DNA of 64,000 nucleotides, taken from the NCBI GenBank assembly GCA_963281255.1, contig OY725492.1:4777571-4841570 (forward strand), given 5' to 3'. The notes below the pieces were generated by a model, which ran no database searches, was not told where the DNA came from, and saw only the letters and a list, made by a program, of their open reading frames with translations. Shown here piece by piece: positions 33,791-44,398 of this stretch (position 1 is its first letter; each line of letters begins with the position of its first letter). The position numbers and the translations under genes were made by a program. The stretch comes from Aphrocallistes beatrix. Taxonomy: Eukaryota > Porifera > Hexactinellida > Sceptrulophora > Aphrocallistidae.

Positions 33791-34287
33791 CAGTTGAAAC
33801 TGGGTTTTTTTGACACCCCATTTGCACGAAAAAATGTCAAAAAACCCAGTGTTGCGCATCCCACTACGAAGAAAATATATTTTAGAGGTCATAGTAAGAA
33901 TTATTAAGTATGTAAAGGTTAATTTCTTGACTCCGTAGTCGTTGGCAATTGCCGTCAGAGGGTGACCCTTGTCGAGACGCAGGACTATCTCGTGCCTTTC
34001 CGTCAGTGTCAGATGTTTCTGTTTTGTTATGGATGTCATGAACTAATTGCTGAAAATTGGGTGTCAAAAAAACACGGTGTCAACTGTACATAAAACTCAA
34101 AAAAACACGGTGTCAGCTGTACATAAAAACGATTTTTACACCAACAATTGTCAAAAAATACCGATTGTCAAATAAACCCAGTGTCAAAAAACCCCGATGG
34201 AAATTCTATAGTAGAAACATGAAAAAAACAATCTACAGCAAAATATGTCAAAAAAATACGATTGTCAAAAAAACCCGGTTTCAACTG
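33791..34287 (-). mobile_element. Tigger/pogo element remnant with transposase N-terminus
   Basis: Inverted ends CAGTTGAAACTGGGTTTTTT and its inverse (GGTTTCAACTG), flanked by TA. On the minus strand, from 34039, a frame reads TLTERHEIVLRLDKG then HPLTAIANDYGVKK, a CENP-B/Tigger-type helix-turn-helix. The frame breaks soon after. The right half is made of TGTCAAAAAA-type repeats. Confidence 0.75.
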
Positions 34288-35232
34288 TAACAGCATATTA
34301 AACCAGATATCAGAGTCCCCGGATCTGTAATCAAAATGTGCATTTTCATCATCATATTGCGCCATGAGCACTTTTTTGAGGAAATTTAAGCATTTTTTCA
34401 CCTGTTATATACCGCCATAATCCATCATTCATATCTAATTATCGCATAGAATCTTACTTTGGACCAGTTGTTTAGAAATTAAATGTACGAGGATATCAGT
34501 TATTCACTAAAGCTAGAGCACATTTGACTAAACGTACAATATATGACTGTGAAACTTGTTATCCATCAGTTGTAAATGAAAAAAATTTATACCAATGTCG
34601 GTGTGCCAGCGGTCCCTCCTCATTCATTACGCTAGGGTCAGATATCTCACTGATTCACCATCCTAGTGGCATAGGTTCGGGGAACGTCTAATCTTAAGGT
34701 CACAGGTCCAAAGGATAAAATTAAGGGGAACTCCTGGCACTACGACATTTCCCCTATAAAACAAGCACAATACTAGTCTCATTCAAAACTGGGATGCTAC
34801 AATGGGATGAGACCCGTAATACATAATCCGCGTTTTAATCTCACAATTACAACGAAACAACAACGAACAAATAATACTGTAGTTTTTGCATACATTGGTT
34901 ATACTAACATTAATAGTTATCTGTAAGCATTAAATCCATTGGGTCTTACGATACTAAATTGTGTCGTGTGCCACTAAATTCTGAAACTCGACACAATTTG
35001 GTGGTGATTGTTTGGCTAAACAATGGCAGTAGGAATGTATGGGTGATAACAGGATTATCATACCACAGATCTATCTACAAGATAGAACAGGATTAGTTGT
35101 CTCATTGGTACCAACTAATTTCTCACTTAGATCATGAACCAATCAATTCTCTCCTATCTTCAATGGTTAGAGATTGACTCTACAATCTAATTGTTTAAAT
35201 ATTTATAATCAGTATAAAATTCCTTTACTCTC
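34288..35232. other. Intergenic region between Z1 and N4
   Basis: Nothing coding. 34940-35003 contains GGTCTTACGATACTAAATTG and the AAATTGTGTCG...CGACACAATTT inverted repeat shared with 25868-25930 and 42424-42485. 35095-35210 (GTACCAACTAATTTCTCAC, ATCATGAACC) is conserved upstream of N1, N2, N5 and Z2. Confidence 0.5.
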
Positions 35233-35354
35233 CAGTAGTTTCCATATCAACCATTGTGGTAGTATGGCATTCTCCGGTTACATATATAATACAGATTGTT
35301 TCTTTGTTAAAGTATTATATTTCTATTCGACACAAACTCTCCTAAATCCAATCA
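35233..35354 (+). promoter_or_regulatory. Conserved NHL-family upstream cassette, N4
   Basis: TTTCCATATCAACCATTGTG, ACATATATAATACAGATTG, TCTATTCGACACAAACTC and CCAATCA before the ATG. Confidence 0.6.
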
Positions 35355-36593
35355 ATGGCAACCAATATTCAAGATGTCGCCCCTTACGACACAATCGCGC
35401 ATTTCGATCGCATCGCCGCTCTAATCCAACAAACCTTCAATGTCCTGATTGAGCAGCTGATCAAGAGGAGGGACACTCTCTGTCAAGAAGTGGCACAACT
35501 CCGAGATGATTTTCACAGTAAAGAAACAACTCGTGTGGCTGCGATTGAAGAATTGGAGAGAACTCAGCAGCAAATGCAACAAATGAGCTTGAAGAGTAAC
35601 ATTAACCTCCCCGTCCACAAGCAAGCAGGTCTCATGTACCAAGAAGCAAAGCAAAAGCTGTGTGTTCGCACCCCACTCCCCAACCTCTCCTTCTCCTGTC
35701 CCACCCTCTCCCTCCTTCAATCTCAGATAGAGCAGTTCGGGGAGGTAGTCCAGCTGAAAGCACCGAAATACTCTGAGAAGAAACAACCCATCCTAACCGC
35801 TGGGAAGAAAGGGAAAGGTGAGAAAGAGCTTAGTGGCTATGCACTGTCACTAGATGAAGTTAGTGAGAAGGTGTATATAGCGGATACTAACAACCAACGC
35901 ATACAGGTACTGTCCTTCCAAGGAGAGTTCCTATCTCACTTTGGAGAGGAAGTACTAGCCTTGCCTTGGGGAATAACAGTCAGTGATGATTACATCTTCG
36001 TTACAGACTATGGTAGTCACACGCTATTCCAATTCTGTAAGAACAGCCACCAACTACTCAACAGAGCTGGTGGTAGAGGGAAGAATAAAGGACAGCTGTC
36101 TAATCCACTGGGATTAAGTGTGGACTGGAATGGAGACGTGTTTGTAACTGACCAATTGAACAATAGAGTATCCGTGTTCTCTAACCTCCTACACTACAAG
36201 CACACTATCGGACAAGGATCGCTATTTCAACCTACTGACGTAAAACTAACAACAGATAAAGTGGTGGTACTGGACTGGAGTCCTAACTGCATCCACTTCT
36301 TCTCCAGAAGTGGAGACCTCCTTACCTCCTGCGTGTCTCAGGGAAGAGGACAGGAATGTTTGGTATGTAAACCTTTCTTCTTCTGTCTGGACTGTGAGCA
36401 GAATATCCTCGTTAGTGACTGCTTACACCATGTGATCAAGATACTCTCTAACTCCGGGGAGCTACTACACACCATTGGAAGGGAAGGGAAAGGAAAAGGA
36501 GAATTCATTAAACCCTATGGTGTTGCCATTTCTAAATCTGGAATTTTGTTTGTATTGTCCTATAATCCCAATCATCCTCTACAATTGTTTTGA
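35355..36593 (+). CDS. NHL-repeat protein N4
   Basis: Intronless, 412 aa. Coiled coil, linker and six NHL blades as in N1. Variable-face residues: IADTNNQRI, LALPWG, TDYGSHTLF, RGKNKGQLSNPLG, TDQLNNRV, FQPTD, CKPFF and FIKPYG. The fourth-blade loop (FQPT) and the AL-P pair are unique to this copy in the window. Followed by a KATNIP relic. Confidence 0.85.
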   Translation: MATNIQDVAPYDTIAHFDRIAALIQQTFNVLIEQLIKRRDTLCQEVAQLRDDFHSKETTRVAAIEELERTQQQMQQMSLKSNINLPVHKQAGLMYQEAKQKLCVRTPLPNLSFSCPTLSLLQSQIEQFGEVVQLKAPKYSEKKQPILTAGKKGKGEKELSGYALSLDEVSEKVYIADTNNQRIQVLSFQGEFLSHFGEEVLALPWGITVSDDYIFVTDYGSHTLFQFCKNSHQLLNRAGGRGKNKGQLSNPLGLSVDWNGDVFVTDQLNNRVSVFSNLLHYKHTIGQGSLFQPTDVKLTTDKVVVLDWSPNCIHFFSRSGDLLTSCVSQGRGQECLVCKPFFFCLDCEQNILVSDCLHHVIKILSNSGELLHTIGREGKGKGEFIKPYGVAISKSGILFVLSYNPNHPLQLF

Positions 36594-36719
36594 ATTTATT
36601 GTTGTTATTTTTGATTACTTTTATTTTGTTGTTGTGATATAATATTCAAACAATCAATCTGAATATTTACAATTTGGACTTCATTTATATTTGTCATAGA
36701 GGTGTCATATTATGGTTTA

Positions 36720-37133
36720 TTTTACTGACCACCAACTTACAAACCGTGTTCGAAAATAGCAGCGACTTTTTTTGCTGAAAATTAGCATTATGTCTTCTTA
36801 ACACCTGGAATGAGGAAGGTGTGAAAATGGGTTTAACTGGTGTGGCACTCTTGGCGCCTGATACCTCTGACACCATTGAGTTAACAGCCAATCAGCTTCA
36901 GTTGTTCCAGGTGTCTCCAGATGGCACACGGAAACCACTCCAATTCACACCTTTTAGGTGGCAATCTCACAGGTGATAAGAATGACATGTTGCTATGGGA
37001 ACTGGAGGAATGTTCTCAAGCTTTTCTGGAGATCTCCCTTCTGGAACCAATGTGTCAGTTCCAATCCCTCGTTACACATTAATACAGTTCAATCTATAAA
37101 TAGAATCAAATAGTTCTGTTAATAATATGAAAG
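36720..37133 (+). pseudogene. KATNIP fragment plus KATNIP 3' flank downstream of N4
   Basis: 36720-37050 matches the KATNIP last exon (TWNEEGVKMGLTGVALLAP and so on), with a frame-breaking small deletion near 36941. It then jumps directly to the KATNIP 3' flank (37052-37133, matching 23596-23670), so about 0.9 kb in between has been deleted. Confidence 0.72.
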
Positions 37134-37746
37134 CCCACATCACTGAGTTAGCATTACTATAGTTATTACACTGCCATACACTAGTTTAGCTTTGAAAATT
37201 CTCGGAATTTGGATCCAGGTTTAAATTTCCACCATAGAAGAAATGTACAGTCCAAATTTGGTTCAATAGAGTTTCCAGAATCGAGGAGATGCACGTACGG
37301 ACTTTCCTCGCTGATCATGACATAAGGGTCTCCTAATCTAGGATCTGCACTAAAAGTAGAAACTAAATAACAATTGAACTGAGCTGACATAATCTGACAC
37401 AGTTGCTATTGAAAAGTACGGTGGATTTAGGGAAATTTTATGATTGAAGTTTAGTCTATCTTCTATCGTTACTAACTCGTGCTAGGTTGTAATTGCAGAT
37501 TATGCTGACGAGTGCTAGCATCAAACTCCAAAGCATCTTACACGGACATTTCCAATGAATTCAATGGTTACAATTATTTCAAAATGTTAGTTGTGTCTAT
37601 TGTCTTCTCAGCAATTTATCCGTTGAAACTTAATCTAGTATTAGACTAGATTGGAGTTACATATTTTCATACAAACTCTCCAATTATTCCGCTCCTTATA
37701 CTTGTATATTGGGGTGAAGGTATATGTTGATTCACATTAGGACATA
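37134..37746 (-). pseudogene. Unidentified exon-like relic, second copy
   Basis: Duplicate of 24535-24985. On the minus strand 37353-37200 reads ADPRLGDPYVMISEESPYV then LLDSGNSIEPNLDCTF, after which an extra base shifts the frame. The remainder to 37746 is AT-rich. Confidence 0.4.
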
Positions 37747-38370
37747 CACTGCCGGTCAAAAAGAATTGCTCAAAATGTTTACCCAAATTCGATTGATTTT
37801 AACAATGATAGCTCGCCCCTCGTAACTTTCTCTGGACTGTTGAAGTGAATTTTTTTACCGAATATTCTGATAATACTTCGGTTCTTATCTGAGTAGCAGT
37901 CTTAAATCGATCCTTTTTGCCTTTTTTGACTAATAAGCTGTCTTACCTTTTGGTTGTGACACGAGGCCTACCCGGAATAGTGATGTCTCTTACCGAGCAA
38001 GTCAGTCCATGTCTCCTTAGGATCTCACCTACGCTTTTTTGGCTACACTCAACCATTTTAGCTACCTCTCTCTGAGTATGGCCGTTTTCAGATACAATAT
38101 CAGGTTCGCCAGATTTTCAAAGGAAATTCGGGGTTTCGAAGACATTGAAAATTCGATAAATACTGATAAATTGTAATAAATAGTAGAAAAGTGAAAAAGG
38201 CTAATTATTCAAATATAATAAATGAAATATCTGTATTACGGTATCACTTAGTAAAATTAACAAAGATGCATAAGATTTCGCAAGAAAGAAACTATCTAGT
38301 GAGTCGAAACAATTTGACGTTTACTATACCGTATATATTGCTTTTGAGCAATTCTTTTTGACCGGCACTG
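37747..38370 (-). mobile_element. Tc1-like element remnant with transposase HTH
   Basis: Inverted ends CACTGCCGGTCAAAAAGAAT and ATTCTTTTTGACCGGCACTG, flanked by TA. Minus-strand translation around 38085-37945 reads ENGHTQREVAKMVECSQ then KSVGEILRRHG and GRPRVTTKR, a Tc1-type paired helix-turn-helix with the GRPR hook. The catalytic domain is missing. Confidence 0.82.
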
Positions 38371-39263
38371 TATATTAAGGTGGATACTGTGGTGTATAAA
38401 AAAGTCAAGTTACCGTATTTCCCTGAATAAGCGCCGCGTCTAATGGGTGAGAAAAATAAATAAGGTCTCGAGGGAATCGTTGAAAACGTATGACTCAGAC
38501 CCGCTTGAACAGCCTCACTCTGCTCAGCGTAGAACATGAACTTTTTCGTGACATTGATTTGTCGTCACTTATTCGTGATTTTTCTCTTCTGAAATCCCGT
38601 AAGCATGACTTTTAAATGACTCTAATGATTGAGATTAGTAACTTTCACATTATAAAATGTTATTACCTTATATTATATATCATAGAAGTAGCACCCGGCC
38701 CGCCTGGTCCGGCCATCTGCTAGGCACAATACAAGCTTTTAGTAATAGCATGGTTTGCCCGGACCAGTACTATGGACCCCGCGCAACCTTAATCCGGCCC
38801 TGGTATCACGCAGTATTATGTATTATGTCAGAATGTAGCGGCCCCGGAATCGATTGGGCCGACCCCGGAGCCTTCGGGCCGGGCGGGCCCATTTCCGACG
38901 CCTTTGTTCAGGACACTTTAGTAAGATGCATCTTGCAGAGTTCTAATTTTATGTCATATGGTAGCAGAGAATATTCTCAAGTTTTCACTGTAGTCTGAAA
39001 GCACACTTTATCACCTCTAAGTATGGTTATCTAATAATCAATATTTCCTACTATTTTAAAGTATTTCAGAAATCTCGGCTTTGCTATAGCATTACTAATT
39101 TGTCGAAATGAAACAGTCCATTTAACTGACAACATTTATGCTAAATAGACTAGGATTGAATGAATTCACATTGTACCAATTTCTAAATACATTAACCAGT
39201 TTTGAATCTCTGATTTGTACCAAGCATTCCGTCATACCACTTTTTAAATGTGTCGCTCTTGGA
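38371..39263. other. Intergenic repeats upstream of Z2
   Basis: 38412-38470 begins CCGTATTTCCCTGAATAAGC, the family seen at 61715. 38684-38900 is an unusually GC-rich block bounded by CCCGGCCCGCC and GGGCCGGGCGGGC, possibly a non-autonomous transposon. 38908-38990 matches the KATNIP downstream flank (3200, 23830). No gene. Confidence 0.5.
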
Positions 39264-39413
39264 CAGGGTTGCCGTGGAATTGGGAACCTGTAAGAATTCC
39301 CATGGGAAAACCCACTGATTCCCATATGGGATGGGAATGGGAATGACTTTAAGCTTATGGTTACTCCCACATGTGGGTTTGTGTATAGAAAATCTATTCC
39401 CACGTCAACCCTG
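39264..39413. mobile_element. hAT-type MITE
   Basis: 150 bp with ends CAGGGTTGCCGTGG and CCACGTCAACCCTG in inverted orientation. It splits a sequence that is continuous at 3890 and 25050 (CACCCCTGGAAGAGGC). The flanking octamers CTCTTGGA and CACCTGGA look like a diverged 8-bp duplication. Confidence 0.75.
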
Positions 39414-39811
39414 CACCTGGAAGAGGCTTAGTTGAGTGTCTCCTTGCTACAAACTATTTATCTACTAGATCATGAACTAATCAAACGTTTTGGTTTATCT
39501 TTAATGATTAGAGATTAACTCTAATTTAATTATTTGAATTTTTGATTACAGTACACCCTCGCTAATCCGAACAACTCTGTTCCAATGTTCGAAAAAATCG
39601 TTCGGATTAGTGAATTTGTTCCGATTAGTGAAATAACACTAATTCAATAGGGCATTAATTATAATAAATTTGTATTGTTAGAATATTAAGGATATTATTT
39701 CGCTATGATTGCTTATTTAACGAGGTTTCTCAATCTTATTGATAGATTCAAGTTTGCGTTATGCGACAAGTTATGCGACCCCTGATGAAAACAACTGGCG
39801 CCGCCCCTGCA
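39414..39811. other. Intergenic sequence upstream of Z2
   Basis: 39420-39540 continues the conserved NHL upstream segment (GCTTAGTTGAGTGTCTCC). 39550-39625 starts CAGTACACCCTCGCTAATCC, the look of another pogo-type terminus, with no clear right end. Confidence 0.45.
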
Positions 39812-39923
39812 GATTAACCATTGAGATGGTATGCTATTTTCCAGGTACATGTATCTTCTAGATTGTTTCTTTGTTAATAAGTATAATATTTCTATTCGAC
39901 ACAAACTCGGCTAAATCCAATCA
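39812..39923 (+). promoter_or_regulatory. Conserved NHL-family upstream cassette, Z2 (diverged)
   Basis: ATTAACCATTGAGATGGTAT, TACATGTATCTTCTAGATTG, TCTATTCGACACAAACTCGG and CCAATCA before the ATG. The TATA-like box has diverged compared with NHL genes. Confidence 0.55.
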
Positions 39924-41414
39924 ATGTCAGCCAATATTCAAGATGTCGCCCCTTACGACACAATTTCAGAGTGTATCACAATCGACATCACTCCTCTCTC
40001 TCACCCCCTTCCTCCCGATCCTCTCTCTCACCCCCTTCCCCCCAATCCCTCCTCATCCAACCCGATATTTGTATCAACTGCCACAGAGGGACCACCCACG
40101 ATGGAAACGTGTAGATATTGTCACATAGAGTTTGAAAGCGCCGTAACGAGGGTACACATGGAGGAGTGTCCACTCAATCCGGAAGTGGCTAACGATCCCT
40201 CAGAAGAATTGTCCCTTCCCTACGGTACCTGTACTAGGAGTACAGATTCTTCTTGCGATAGCGATAGCTACAGTGATGAACTGGTGGCATGCCACTATTG
40301 CGCTCAGGAATTCACAACTGCTCAAATTGTGGAACATAACGAAACCTGTGAGGGTCGTCTCGCCGCTTCTCCCCTCGAATCTGAAACTGAATCTGGATCC
40401 CCCACCTTCCTCAACAGCAGTGAATACGAGAGTGTTCCAACCCACTTTGCCACGAAACCGGAGACACTTAAATCCATTTCAGAGGGTATCACAATCGACA
40501 TCACGTCCGAACCGGAATCCATTGAGGCAGAAGATCAGGTGTGTCGGAAGTGTCACGGAGTCTTCACGCTGTCCGGACTCAAGAGCCACGCTGAAGAGTG
40601 CCGCCTACAGCACGAGCTCGAGGAAGCGAATCCTTTCACTCTACCCCTTTCAACCCTTCCAACGCCCCCTCTACCCCTTTTGCAAAAACCTGTGAAATTG
40701 ACACCGCGTAAGAAGAGATCCAACCGACCTAAACCATCTCCCAGGTACGTAATGCCAGACCCAGACAAGGAAACGCCTATACTCCCGATGTTCCAACTTC
40801 CTACGACAAACCCCTTCTCCTTGACACAGCCCCCACCTATCCCTGCCAGGAAGACTGAGAAAATGAAATGCAACATTTGCCGGAAAGAAATGGTAGTGGA
40901 GGAGATGCCATCGCATGTGGAGGAGTGTCGCAATGAGGAGGAGGGACAGTGTCCCCACTGCAAGGAAGCCTTCCTAATCACTGTCCTGCCCGACCACACG
41001 GAAAAGTGTCGGTCTGGGAAGGAAGAAGCCACAGCTATTGCCCGGTTAGTCCCCCTCCAATTAGCCAACCGCCCCGTCATCCTAGGGAAAGAACCGAATC
41101 CACAGAAGTACGGACGCTGCGAAAACTGTAATCTAGACGTGCTCTTCAGTGGGCACAGGTGTCTGGACCACATGTGTGGGATCTGCCACTCAGAAGTGGA
41201 CCCGAGTGAGATGGAGGCGCACCGGATCCAGTGTCTCCGGAAGCAGACGTCAGCCTACTCCGAACTGAACCGCCGAAACTGGATCCGCTGTCCCTCCTGT
41301 CTCATCGACATTCCTCCAGAGGATCACGAAAACCACATCAATACCTGCGGAGACAACAAGATGTCCGACCACACGGAAAAGTGTCAGTCTGAGAAGGAAG
41401 AAGGGAGTTTTTAA
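39924..41414 (+). CDS. Tandem C2HC (UBZ4-like) zinc-finger protein Z2 with NHL-family leader
   Basis: Intronless, 496 aa. Only the first 13 residues (MSANIQDVAPYDT) are from the NHL family; the coiled coil is absent. Seven fingers fit C-x2-C-x11-H-x3-C, starting at Cys 63, 123, 207, 316, 343, 418 and 456, for example CHYCAQEFTTAQIVEHNETC and CPSCLIDIPPEDHENHINTC. An additional Cys/His cluster lies at 399-416. Low-complexity Ser/Pro/Glu linkers separate the fingers. Fingers 1, 3, 4 and 5 correspond to the four of Z1; the others are extra. Rad18-type spacing suggests ubiquitin binding, but that is inference from spacing only. Confidence 0.82.
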   Translation: MSANIQDVAPYDTISECITIDITPLSHPLPPDPLSHPLPPNPSSSNPIFVSTATEGPPTMETCRYCHIEFESAVTRVHMEECPLNPEVANDPSEELSLPYGTCTRSTDSSCDSDSYSDELVACHYCAQEFTTAQIVEHNETCEGRLAASPLESETESGSPTFLNSSEYESVPTHFATKPETLKSISEGITIDITSEPESIEAEDQVCRKCHGVFTLSGLKSHAEECRLQHELEEANPFTLPLSTLPTPPLPLLQKPVKLTPRKKRSNRPKPSPRYVMPDPDKETPILPMFQLPTTNPFSLTQPPPIPARKTEKMKCNICRKEMVVEEMPSHVEECRNEEEGQCPHCKEAFLITVLPDHTEKCRSGKEEATAIARLVPLQLANRPVILGKEPNPQKYGRCENCNLDVLFSGHRCLDHMCGICHSEVDPSEMEAHRIQCLRKQTSAYSELNRRNWIRCPSCLIDIPPEDHENHINTCGDNKMSDHTEKCQSEKEEGSF

Positions 41415-42731
41415 TCAAGAGGATGAGCAGCGACACAATGGGGACACATGGGTAGAGGGACTGTTAACGGAGTTCATTGATGAGAATATGTGTAACATGA
41501 TATGGATGGATTAGTGTGTGTTTTGTATTACACGAATTCACACCTTTATAAATGAATTGAATAATTTTCTTGTTTGACATTTCCTTAGTAAATACATACA
41601 TTCCCAAGGTAGTAGCCAACTACACAAATTGAGGACTGGAATGTTGTTAAGTGGCTGTTATGTACAGGTGGTTGCTATGCATAGTGTCTGTTATGGTAGG
41701 TTCCACTGTAGTGTCTCACTCACTCTTTCTCTTCAAACTCTCTTAAACACATTTTTAGCTCTCATTACTGCACCACGGTTACTTTCTGTTCGAGGAGTAA
41801 CGAGATAGTTCAGTACATTTGATATTACTTAGTACTCACTATAGCAGAAGACTATCCACGGAGAGTAGCTCACTTTTCTCTATAGATTCAGCAAAAAAAA
41901 CTTTTGTTTACTCAATCCTAATTATAATATTATTATTTACTTATTTGATTAACCTTACTCGTATTATTGACCCCAACAACAGCATTCTTGTGAGTGTCGA
42001 TCTTTTCTACTCTTCTTTTGAGCTAATTTTCACGAGTGTCCCACTTTACATGATACTTCCCATTATGTCCCGCTTGTTACTCTGTATAATACTTTTGTAT
42101 TGCGTCCCACGGAATTCAACGCTGCGTCCTGCTTTTGCCATAGCTCAAGTTGACACGTATGCAACAGTATGGTTCATAACCTACTGTCACTCAGCGATTA
42201 AAACTAATTAGCCCCTATGTAGCTTCTCAAACAACATTTCTAAACCTTGTTAGTTGTTCCAAACCTAAACACACACACGACACAACCTGATACAACAATT
42301 AAGTTTTAATTGTATGGATCAGCGGTGGGCAATCTGGGGCCCACGAGACTAAATTGGATGGCCCGCGACTCTTTCAAAACACTCTGTTATGGGGCCCGCG
42401 TGTTAGTGATTGTAAGTCCGTAGGGGTCTTACGATACTAAATTGTGTCGCATACCACTAAATTCTGATACTCGACACAATTTGGTGGCGATTGTTGGGCT
42501 AAACAATAGTAATAGGATTATAAGGGTAATAATAGGATTATCATACCACAGATCTATCTACAAGATTGAACAGGATTAGTTGTTTCATTGGTACCAACTA
42601 ATTTCTCACGTTGATCATGAACCAATCAATTCTCTCCTGTTTCAAATGGTTAGAGATTAAATCGAAAATCTAATTATTTAAATACTAGCTTAATTAATGT
42701 AACCAACGTAAAATTCCCCGACTACCGCAAG
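41415..42731. other. Intergenic region between Z2 and N5
   Basis: 41415-41590 duplicates the Z1 3' flank. 41650-41708 is a GGCCGTTATA-family remnant. 42090-42310 duplicates 25505-25720. 42326-42412 begins CAGCGGTGGGCAATCTGGGG, a hAT-like terminus. 42424-42485 is the AAATTGTGTCG inverted-repeat block. An open frame at 41819-42211 is hydrophobic and overlaps the repeats, so I do not call it a gene. Confidence 0.5.
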
Positions 42732-42851
42732 TAGTTTCCATACCAACCATTGAGGTAGTATGGCATTCTCTCCGGTTACATTATAATAGAGACTATTTCT
42801 TAGTTAAATTATTATATTTCTATTCGACACAAACTCACCTAAATCCAATCA
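42732..42851 (+). promoter_or_regulatory. Conserved NHL-family upstream cassette, N5
   Basis: TTTCCATACCAACCATTGAG, ACATTATAATAGAGAC, TCTATTCGACACAAACTCAC and CCAATCA before the ATG. Confidence 0.6.
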
Positions 42852-44075
42852 ATGGCAACCAATATTCAAGATGTCGCCCCTTACGACACAATCGCACATT
42901 TCGATCGCATCGCCGCTCTAATCCAACAAACCTTCAATGTCCTGATTGATCAGCTGATCAAGAGGACGGACACTCTCTGTCAAGAAGTGGCACAACTCCG
43001 AGATGATTTTCACAGCAAAGAATCCGCTCGTGTGGCTGCGATTAAAGAGTTGGCGAGAACTCAGCAACAAATTAGCTTGAAGAGTAACATTAACCTCCAC
43101 GTACAAGAACAAGCAGTCTCCGTGTTTCAAGAGGCAAAGCAAAAGCTGTGTGTTCCTACCCCACTCCCCAACCTCTCCTTCTCCTGTCCCACCCTCTCCC
43201 TCCTTCAATCTCAGATAGAGCAGTTCGGGGAGGTAGTCCAGCTGAAAGCACCGAAATACTCTGTGAAGAAACAACCCATCGTAACCGTTGGGACGCAAGG
43301 GGAAGGTGAGAAAGAGCTTGATGGCTGTGGACTGTCACTAGATGAAGTTAATGAGAAGATATATATAACAGATACTGGCAACCATCGCATACAGGTATTG
43401 TCCTTCCAAGGAGAGTTCCTATCTCACTTTGGAGAGAAAGTACTGTCCAATCCTTGGGGAATATCAGTCAGTGATGATCACATCTTCGTAGCAGATAATC
43501 ACAGGCTATTCCAGTTTTGTAAGAAAATCCACCAACTACTCAACAGAGCTGGTGGTTGGGGAAGTAATGAAGGACAACTGTCTGGTCCACGGGGATTAAG
43601 TGTGGACTGGAATGGAGACGTGTTTGTAGCTGACCAATGGAACAACAGAGTATCAGTGTTCTCTAACCTCCTACACTACAAACAAACTATCGGACAAGAA
43701 TCGCTATCTGAGCCTCATGACGTAAAACTAACGGCAGATAAAATGGTGGTACTAGATAGGAGTCCTAACTGTATCCACTTCTTCTCCAGAAGTGGAGACC
43801 TCCTTACCTCATGCGTGTCTCAGGGAAGAGGACAGGAATGTTTGGTTTATGAACCTTGGTTCTTCTGTCTGGACTGTGAGCAGAATATCCTCGTTAGTGA
43901 CTGGGGACAGCATGTGATCAAGATACTCTCTAACTCCGGGGAGCTACTGCACACCATTGGAAGGGAAGGGAAAGGAAAAGGAGAATTCATTTTTCCATAT
44001 GGTATTGCCATTTCTAAATCTGGAATTTTGTTTGTATTTTCTGATAATCCTAATCATTCGTTACAATTGTTTTGA
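42852..44075 (+). CDS. NHL-repeat protein N5
   Basis: Intronless, 407 aa. Three residues are deleted in the coiled coil (RTQQQISLK) and two in a propeller turn (ADNHRLF). Variable-face residues: ITDTGNHRI, LSNPWG, SGPRG, ADQWNNRV, SEPHD, YEPWF, VSDWGQHV and FIFPYG. It shares the YEPWF/DWG pair with N7, which suggests sequence exchange (gene conversion) or a shared ancestor for that segment. Followed by two scattered KATNIP relics. Confidence 0.85.
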   Translation: MATNIQDVAPYDTIAHFDRIAALIQQTFNVLIDQLIKRTDTLCQEVAQLRDDFHSKESARVAAIKELARTQQQISLKSNINLHVQEQAVSVFQEAKQKLCVPTPLPNLSFSCPTLSLLQSQIEQFGEVVQLKAPKYSVKKQPIVTVGTQGEGEKELDGCGLSLDEVNEKIYITDTGNHRIQVLSFQGEFLSHFGEKVLSNPWGISVSDDHIFVADNHRLFQFCKKIHQLLNRAGGWGSNEGQLSGPRGLSVDWNGDVFVADQWNNRVSVFSNLLHYKQTIGQESLSEPHDVKLTADKMVVLDRSPNCIHFFSRSGDLLTSCVSQGRGQECLVYEPWFFCLDCEQNILVSDWGQHVIKILSNSGELLHTIGREGKGKGEFIFPYGIAISKSGILFVFSDNPNHSLQLF

Positions 44076-44284
44076 ATCTATTGTTGTTATTTTTCTTTTT
44101 CTAGTTTTGTATTAAAGTTATATTTTGGTTGTTCCTTGTTTTGTTTGTGAGTTGTTATGCAATCAATCTGATTATTCAATTTCTATACTAATTTTATTCT
44201 TCCAAATTTGTAAGTTTTCAAAATATTTCTAGGATCAGAAATATCCTGCGGCCACTCCTTTCAGCTGTCAGAATATGATTTATT

Positions 44285-44398
44285 TGTTAGCCACTAACAC
44301 CTAGATGCAGTGGTGACACGTAGCAGAAAATTTGTAGCACAAGAGTGTCACTGTCTTCTTAACATCTGGAGTGATGAAAGTATGAAAATGGGTTTGAC
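44285..44398 (+). pseudogene. KATNIP relic downstream of N5
   Basis: Decayed match to KATNIP from CCACTAACACC through GTGTCACTGTCTTCTTAAC to AAAATGGGTTTGAC. It extends further 5' into the KATNIP exon than the other relics can be traced with confidence. A second short match (GAAATACTCCTTGACGAC) lies at 44819-44890. Confidence 0.6.

Noticed and set aside
41819..42211. 130-residue hydrophobic open frame
   Set aside because: It runs across intergenic repeats (part duplicates 25505-25720) and has no domain, promoter cassette or conserved counterpart in the duplicate.
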